Shown: positions 61,159 to 64,000 of the stretch, piece by piece
Layout of the letters: each line of letters begins with the position of its first letter
How positions within the stretch are numbered: the stretch's first letter is position 1
Assembly (NCBI RefSeq): GCF_004917075.1
Contig: NZ_SSYB01000002.1
Coordinates: forward strand, 1-64,000
DNA length: 64,000 nt
From: Geomonas edaphica
GTDB taxonomy: Bacteria; Desulfobacterota; Desulfuromonadia; Geobacterales; Geobacteraceae
Direction: 5' to 3'
Position numbers and translations under genes: made by a program
Notes under the pieces: generated by a model
Database searches by the model: none
What the model was told of the DNA's origin: nothing
Seen by the model: the letters and a program-made list of their open reading frames with translations, nothing else

Positions 61159-64000
61159 ATGGCACAGAACACTCACGCAGCAACGGCAGGCGCCGGGAAC
61201 CAGGTGGTTGGTAAGGTTGTGATTCTGTACGGGACAGTGAAAGCGATATCCCCGGATGGTGCGGTAAGGCTACTCATGCCGAACAGCCCGATCTATGCGA
61301 ACGATCGTATCGTCACCGAGAGTGACGGTAGCGCGTCGATCGTTTTTGACGGAGCGCAGGATAATCATCTGGATCTGGGTCGTATGACCAATGTGACCAT
61401 CGACCATGACGTATATGCGACGGTGACCCCCGAAGAGGTATCCGACGCGGTGTCAGAAGTAGAGCAGATTCAGCAGGCCCTTCTGACCGGCGATCAGCCC
61501 ATCGAGCTCGAAGCCCCGGCAGCGGGTGGTCCCGCCAGCGCCGGCGGTACCCATCCGCTCTTCGTCGTCGCCCCGACCGGTGTGGAAGTCACCCCCACGA
61601 GCGGTTTGACCACCACCGGCGTCACCTTCGGGTCGACCGGGACGATAGAGGCGGCGGGGATAACTTTGCCGAGCACCCCTACGGGACCTGGTGTCGGCTC
61701 TGACCACGGCTCTGTCACGGAAGATAGTTCGAACCCCAATCTTTCGACGACAGGAACATTATCCGTCGTAGATGTTTATGGTAATCAATACGGAGTCAAC
61801 ACGGCCGTTGCCCCGGTTGCGAGCGAAGGCACACTCGGCCACATCACCATCGACAGCGCCGGCCACTGGACTTACAGCGTTGCGAACTCCAACGTCCAGT
61901 ACCTCGGTAATGGTGAAACTAAAGTCGAAACCTTCACCGTACAGAGTGTCGACGGCACCACCCATGACATAGTCATCACGATCAACGGGACCAATGACAT
62001 TCCGACCTTCACCGGTGCAGACTCCGGTTCCGTGACCGAGGACACCCCGAATGCTCAAGCTGTCAACCTGACTACCGCCGGGACGCTGGTTGTCACCGAT
62101 GCGGACCAGCACCAGTCAGCAATCAATACGGCCGTCGCCCCGGTCGCAAGCGAAGGCGCCCTGGGTCACATCACCATCGACAGCGCCGGTCACTGGACTT
62201 ACAGCGTTGCCAACGCCGACGTCCAGTACCTTGGCAGCGGCGAGAGCAGGGTTGAGACCTTTACGGTGCAGAGCGTTGACGGTACCACCCACGACATCGT
62301 CATCACGATCAACGGGACCAACGACGTTCCGACCTTCAGCGGTGCCGACTCCGGTTCCGTGACCGAGGACACCCCGAGCGTAGAGACCGTGACGCTGTCC
62401 ACAAATGGCACCCTGGTTGTTGCCGACGCGGATCAGCACCAGTCGGCAATCAACACGACCGTCGCCCCGGTTGCCAGCGAAGGCGCTCTGGGCCACATCA
62501 CGATTGACAGCGCCGGCCACTGGACTTACAGCGTTGCCAACGCCGACGTCCAGTACCTCGGCAACGGCGAAACCAAACTTGAAACCTTCACGGTGCAGAG
62601 CGTTGACGGTACCACCCACGACATCGTCATCACGATCAACGGCACCAACGACGTTCCGACCTTCACCGGTGCAGACTCCGGTTCCGTTACGGAAGACACC
62701 CCGAGCGTAGAGACCGTGACGCTGTCCACAAATGGCACCCTGGTCGTTGCCGATGCGGATCAGCACCAGTCGGCCATCAACACGACCGTCGCCCCGGTTG
62801 CCAGCGAAGGCGCACTCGGCCACATCACAATCGATAGCGCCGGTCACTGGACTTACAGCGTTGCCAATGCCGATGTGCAGTACCTCGGCAACGGCGAAAC
62901 CAAACTTGAAACCTTCACGGTGCAGAGCGTCGACGGTACCACCCACGACATCGTCATCACAATCAACGGCACCAACGATGTTCCGACCTTCACCGGTGCA
63001 GACTCCGGTTCCGTTACGGAAGACACCCCCACGGTTGAGACTGTGACGTTGTCCACTAATGGGACCCTGGTTGTTACCGACGCGGATCAGCATCAGTCTG
63101 CCATCAACACGACCGTCGCCCCGGTTGCCAGCGAAGGCGCTCTGGGCCACATCACAATCGACAGCGCCGGTCACTGGACTTACAGCGTTGCGAACTCCGA
63201 CGTCCAGTACCTCGGCAACGGCGAAACCAAACTTGAAACCTTCACGGTGCAGAGCGTCGACGGCACCACCCATGACATCGTCATCACAATCAACGGCACC
63301 AACGACGTTCCGACCTTCACAGGTGCAGACTCTGGTTCCGTGACCGAGGACACCCCGAGCGTAGAGACAGTGACGTTGTCCACAAATGGGACCTTGGTTG
63401 TTACCGATGCGGATCAGCACCAGTCGGCAATCAACACGACCGTCGCCCCGGTTGCCAGCGAAGGCGCACTCGGCCACATCACAATCGATAGCGCCGGCCA
63501 CTGGACTTACAGCGTTGCGAACTCCGACGTCCAGTACCTCGGCAACGGCGAAACCAAACTTGAAACCTTCACGGTGCAGAGCGTCGACGGCACCACCCAT
63601 GACATCGTCATCACAATCAACGGCACCAACGACGTTCCGACCTTCACAGGTGCAGACTCCGGTTCCGTGACCGAGGACACCCCGAGCGTAGAGACAGTGA
63701 CGTTGTCCACAAATGGGACCTTGGTTGTTACCGATGCGGATCAGCACCAGTCGGCCATCAACACGACCGTCGCCCCGGTTGCGAGCGAAGGCGCTCTGGG
63801 CCACATCACAATCGATAGCGCCGGCCACTGGACTTACAGCGTTGCCAACGCCGATGTGCAGTACCTCGGCAATGGCGAAACCAAACTTGAAACCTTCACC
63901 GTACAGAGCGTTGACGGTACCACCCATGACATCGTCATCACGATCAACGGCACCAACGACGTTCCGACCTTCACCGGTGCCGACTCCGGTTCCGTTACTG
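61159..64000 (+). CDS. Giant Lap-type adhesin with VCBS repeats (runs off window end)
   Basis: The frame is open from ATG 61159 (GGAG upstream) to the window end, at least 947 residues. Residues 1-110 are a LapA/BapA-type retention module (VVGKVVILYGTVKAISPDG ... DLGRMTNVTIDHDVYATV) that would plug the TolC pore. A Pro-Ala-Ala-Gly at 120-123 is the probable LapG cleavage site. From about residue 195 the protein is a series of VCBS-type repeats of exactly 109 residues (GHITIDSAGHWTYSVAN, VQSVDGTTHDIVITINGTND). The C-terminal RTX/T1SS signal is outside. It is presumably the substrate of the T1SS encoded in this locus and holds cells on surfaces when c-di-GMP is high. Confidence 0.93.
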   Translation, partial: MAQNTHAATAGAGNQVVGKVVILYGTVKAISPDGAVRLLMPNSPIYANDRIVTESDGSASIVFDGAQDNHLDLGRMTNVTIDHDVYATVTPEEVSDAVSEVEQIQQALLTGDQPIELEAPAAGGPASAGGTHPLFVVAPTGVEVTPTSGLTTTGVTFGSTGTIEAAGITLPSTPTGPGVGSDHGSVTEDSSNPNLSTTGTLSVVDVYGNQYGVNTAVAPVASEGTLGHITIDSAGHWTYSVANSNVQYLGNGETKVETFTVQSVDGTTHDIVITINGTNDIPTFTGADSGSVTEDTPNAQAVNLTTAGTLVVTDADQHQSAINTAVAPVASEGALGHITIDSAGHWTYSVANADVQYLGSGESRVETFTVQSVDGTTHDIVITINGTNDVPTFSGADSGSVTEDTPSVETVTLSTNGTLVVADADQHQSAINTTVAPVASEGALGHITIDSAGHWTYSVANADVQYLGNGETKLETFTVQSVDGTTHDIVITINGTNDVPTFTGADSGSVTEDTPSVETVTLSTNGTLVVADADQHQSAINTTVAPVASEGALGHITIDSAGHWTYSVANADVQYLGNGETKLETFTVQSVDGTTHDIVITINGTNDVPTFTGADSGSVTEDTPTVETVTLSTNGTLVVTDADQHQSAINTTVAPVASEGALGHITIDSAGHWTYSVANSDVQYLGNGETKLETFTVQSVDGTTHDIVITINGTNDVPTFTGADSGSVTEDTPSVETVTLSTNGTLVVTDADQHQSAINTTVAPVASEGALGHITIDSAGHWTYSVANSDVQYLGNGETKLETFTVQSVDGTTHDIVITINGTNDVPTFTGADSGSVTEDTPSVETVTLSTNGTLVVTDADQHQSAINTTVAPVASEGALGHITIDSAGHWTYSVANADVQYLGNGETKLETFTVQSVDGTTHDIVITINGTNDVPTFTGADSGSVT
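61753..64000 (+). repeat. Tandem 327-bp VCBS repeats inside the adhesin gene
   Basis: Units begin at 61753, 62080, 62407, 62734, 63061, 63388 and 63715 (last one cut by the window), an exact 327-base period. The copies from 62407 on are nearly identical at the DNA level; the first two diverge more. This suggests recent expansion or gene conversion. Confidence 0.95.

Noticed and set aside
62116-63927. 603-residue open frame antisense to the adhesin repeats
   Set aside because: It is a shadow of the 327-base repeats: the repeat length is a multiple of three, so any stop-free antisense frame in one unit is stop-free in all. It has no independent start signal.
61753-64000. Regular repeats considered as CRISPR or satellite DNA
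   Set aside because: The period of 327 bases is in frame and encodes a VCBS-like fold; there are no short repeats with unique spacers.

Overview
The window looks like a chromosome segment of a Geobacter-type anaerobe (Geobacter/Geomonas/Citrifermentans group, Desulfuromonadia). The grounds are a GC-rich backbone, a leader that closely matches the 3',3'-cGAMP (GEMM-Ib) riboswitches known mainly from Geobacter, a tungsten-type aldehyde:ferredoxin oxidoreductase operon, many hybrid histidine kinases and sigma-54 regulators, and a Lap-type adhesin locus. The species call is inference; no rRNA or other marker gene is present.

1-8.3 kb is an AT-rich accessory block. It opens with the right end of an IS21-family element (istB tail plus terminal repeats) that has cut off a metallophosphoesterase gene inside its GHT motif. 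A small XRE regulator follows. Next comes a tight five-gene operon: AAA ATPase, subtilisin-like (S8) protease, an 86-residue protein of unknown function, a HEPN-like protein with an R-x4-H motif, and a reverse transcriptase with an FLDD active site, an Asp/Glu tract and a helical C-terminal domain. Behind the RT lie about 380 non-coding bases with two strong hairpins, and then a 24-base fragment resembling a tRNA 3' end followed by a terminator, which I read as an island boundary. This is the best candidate for an undescribed (probably anti-phage) system.

8.4-16.8 kb: a PAS histidine kinase with a Cys-rich insert, a MshEN-receiver protein under a cGAMP riboswitch, and a five-gene minus-strand glycan or glycolipid operon (GT2, flippase-like protein, APH-type kinase, nucleotidyltransferase, polytopic membrane protein). 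16.9-21.3 kb: an AOR operon (ferredoxin, AOR, FAD oxidoreductase, MoaD-like, ThiF/MoeB-like). 21.5-29.6 kb: a sigma-54 response regulator, a chemoreceptor with a sigma-54 promoter, CheW, and two convergent hybrid histidine kinases that are each frameshifted once. 29.6-31.9 kb: a corrinoid methyltransferase set (corrinoid protein, MtaA/UroD-type methyltransferase, DUF1638 protein) translationally coupled to one of the broken kinases. 32-36 kb: MarR, YceI, NfeD and small proteins.

36-43.6 kb forms a regulatory circuit: a kinase with a periplasmic amino-acid-binding domain, a sigma-54 response regulator, a consensus sigma-54 promoter with three upstream GTTATACC-type half sites, and a polar amino acid ABC transporter. 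43.8-64 kb: a CAP-domain protein and a Lap-type adhesion locus. That locus holds T1SS ATPase and adaptor, a LuxR regulator, LapD-like and LapG-like proteins, a TolC-family protein, an OmpA/AMIN protein, an ExbB/ExbD/TonB-like module, and a VCBS-repeat adhesin that runs off the window end and has a candidate LapG site (PAAG). Dispersed palindromic repeats sit in several intergenic gaps.
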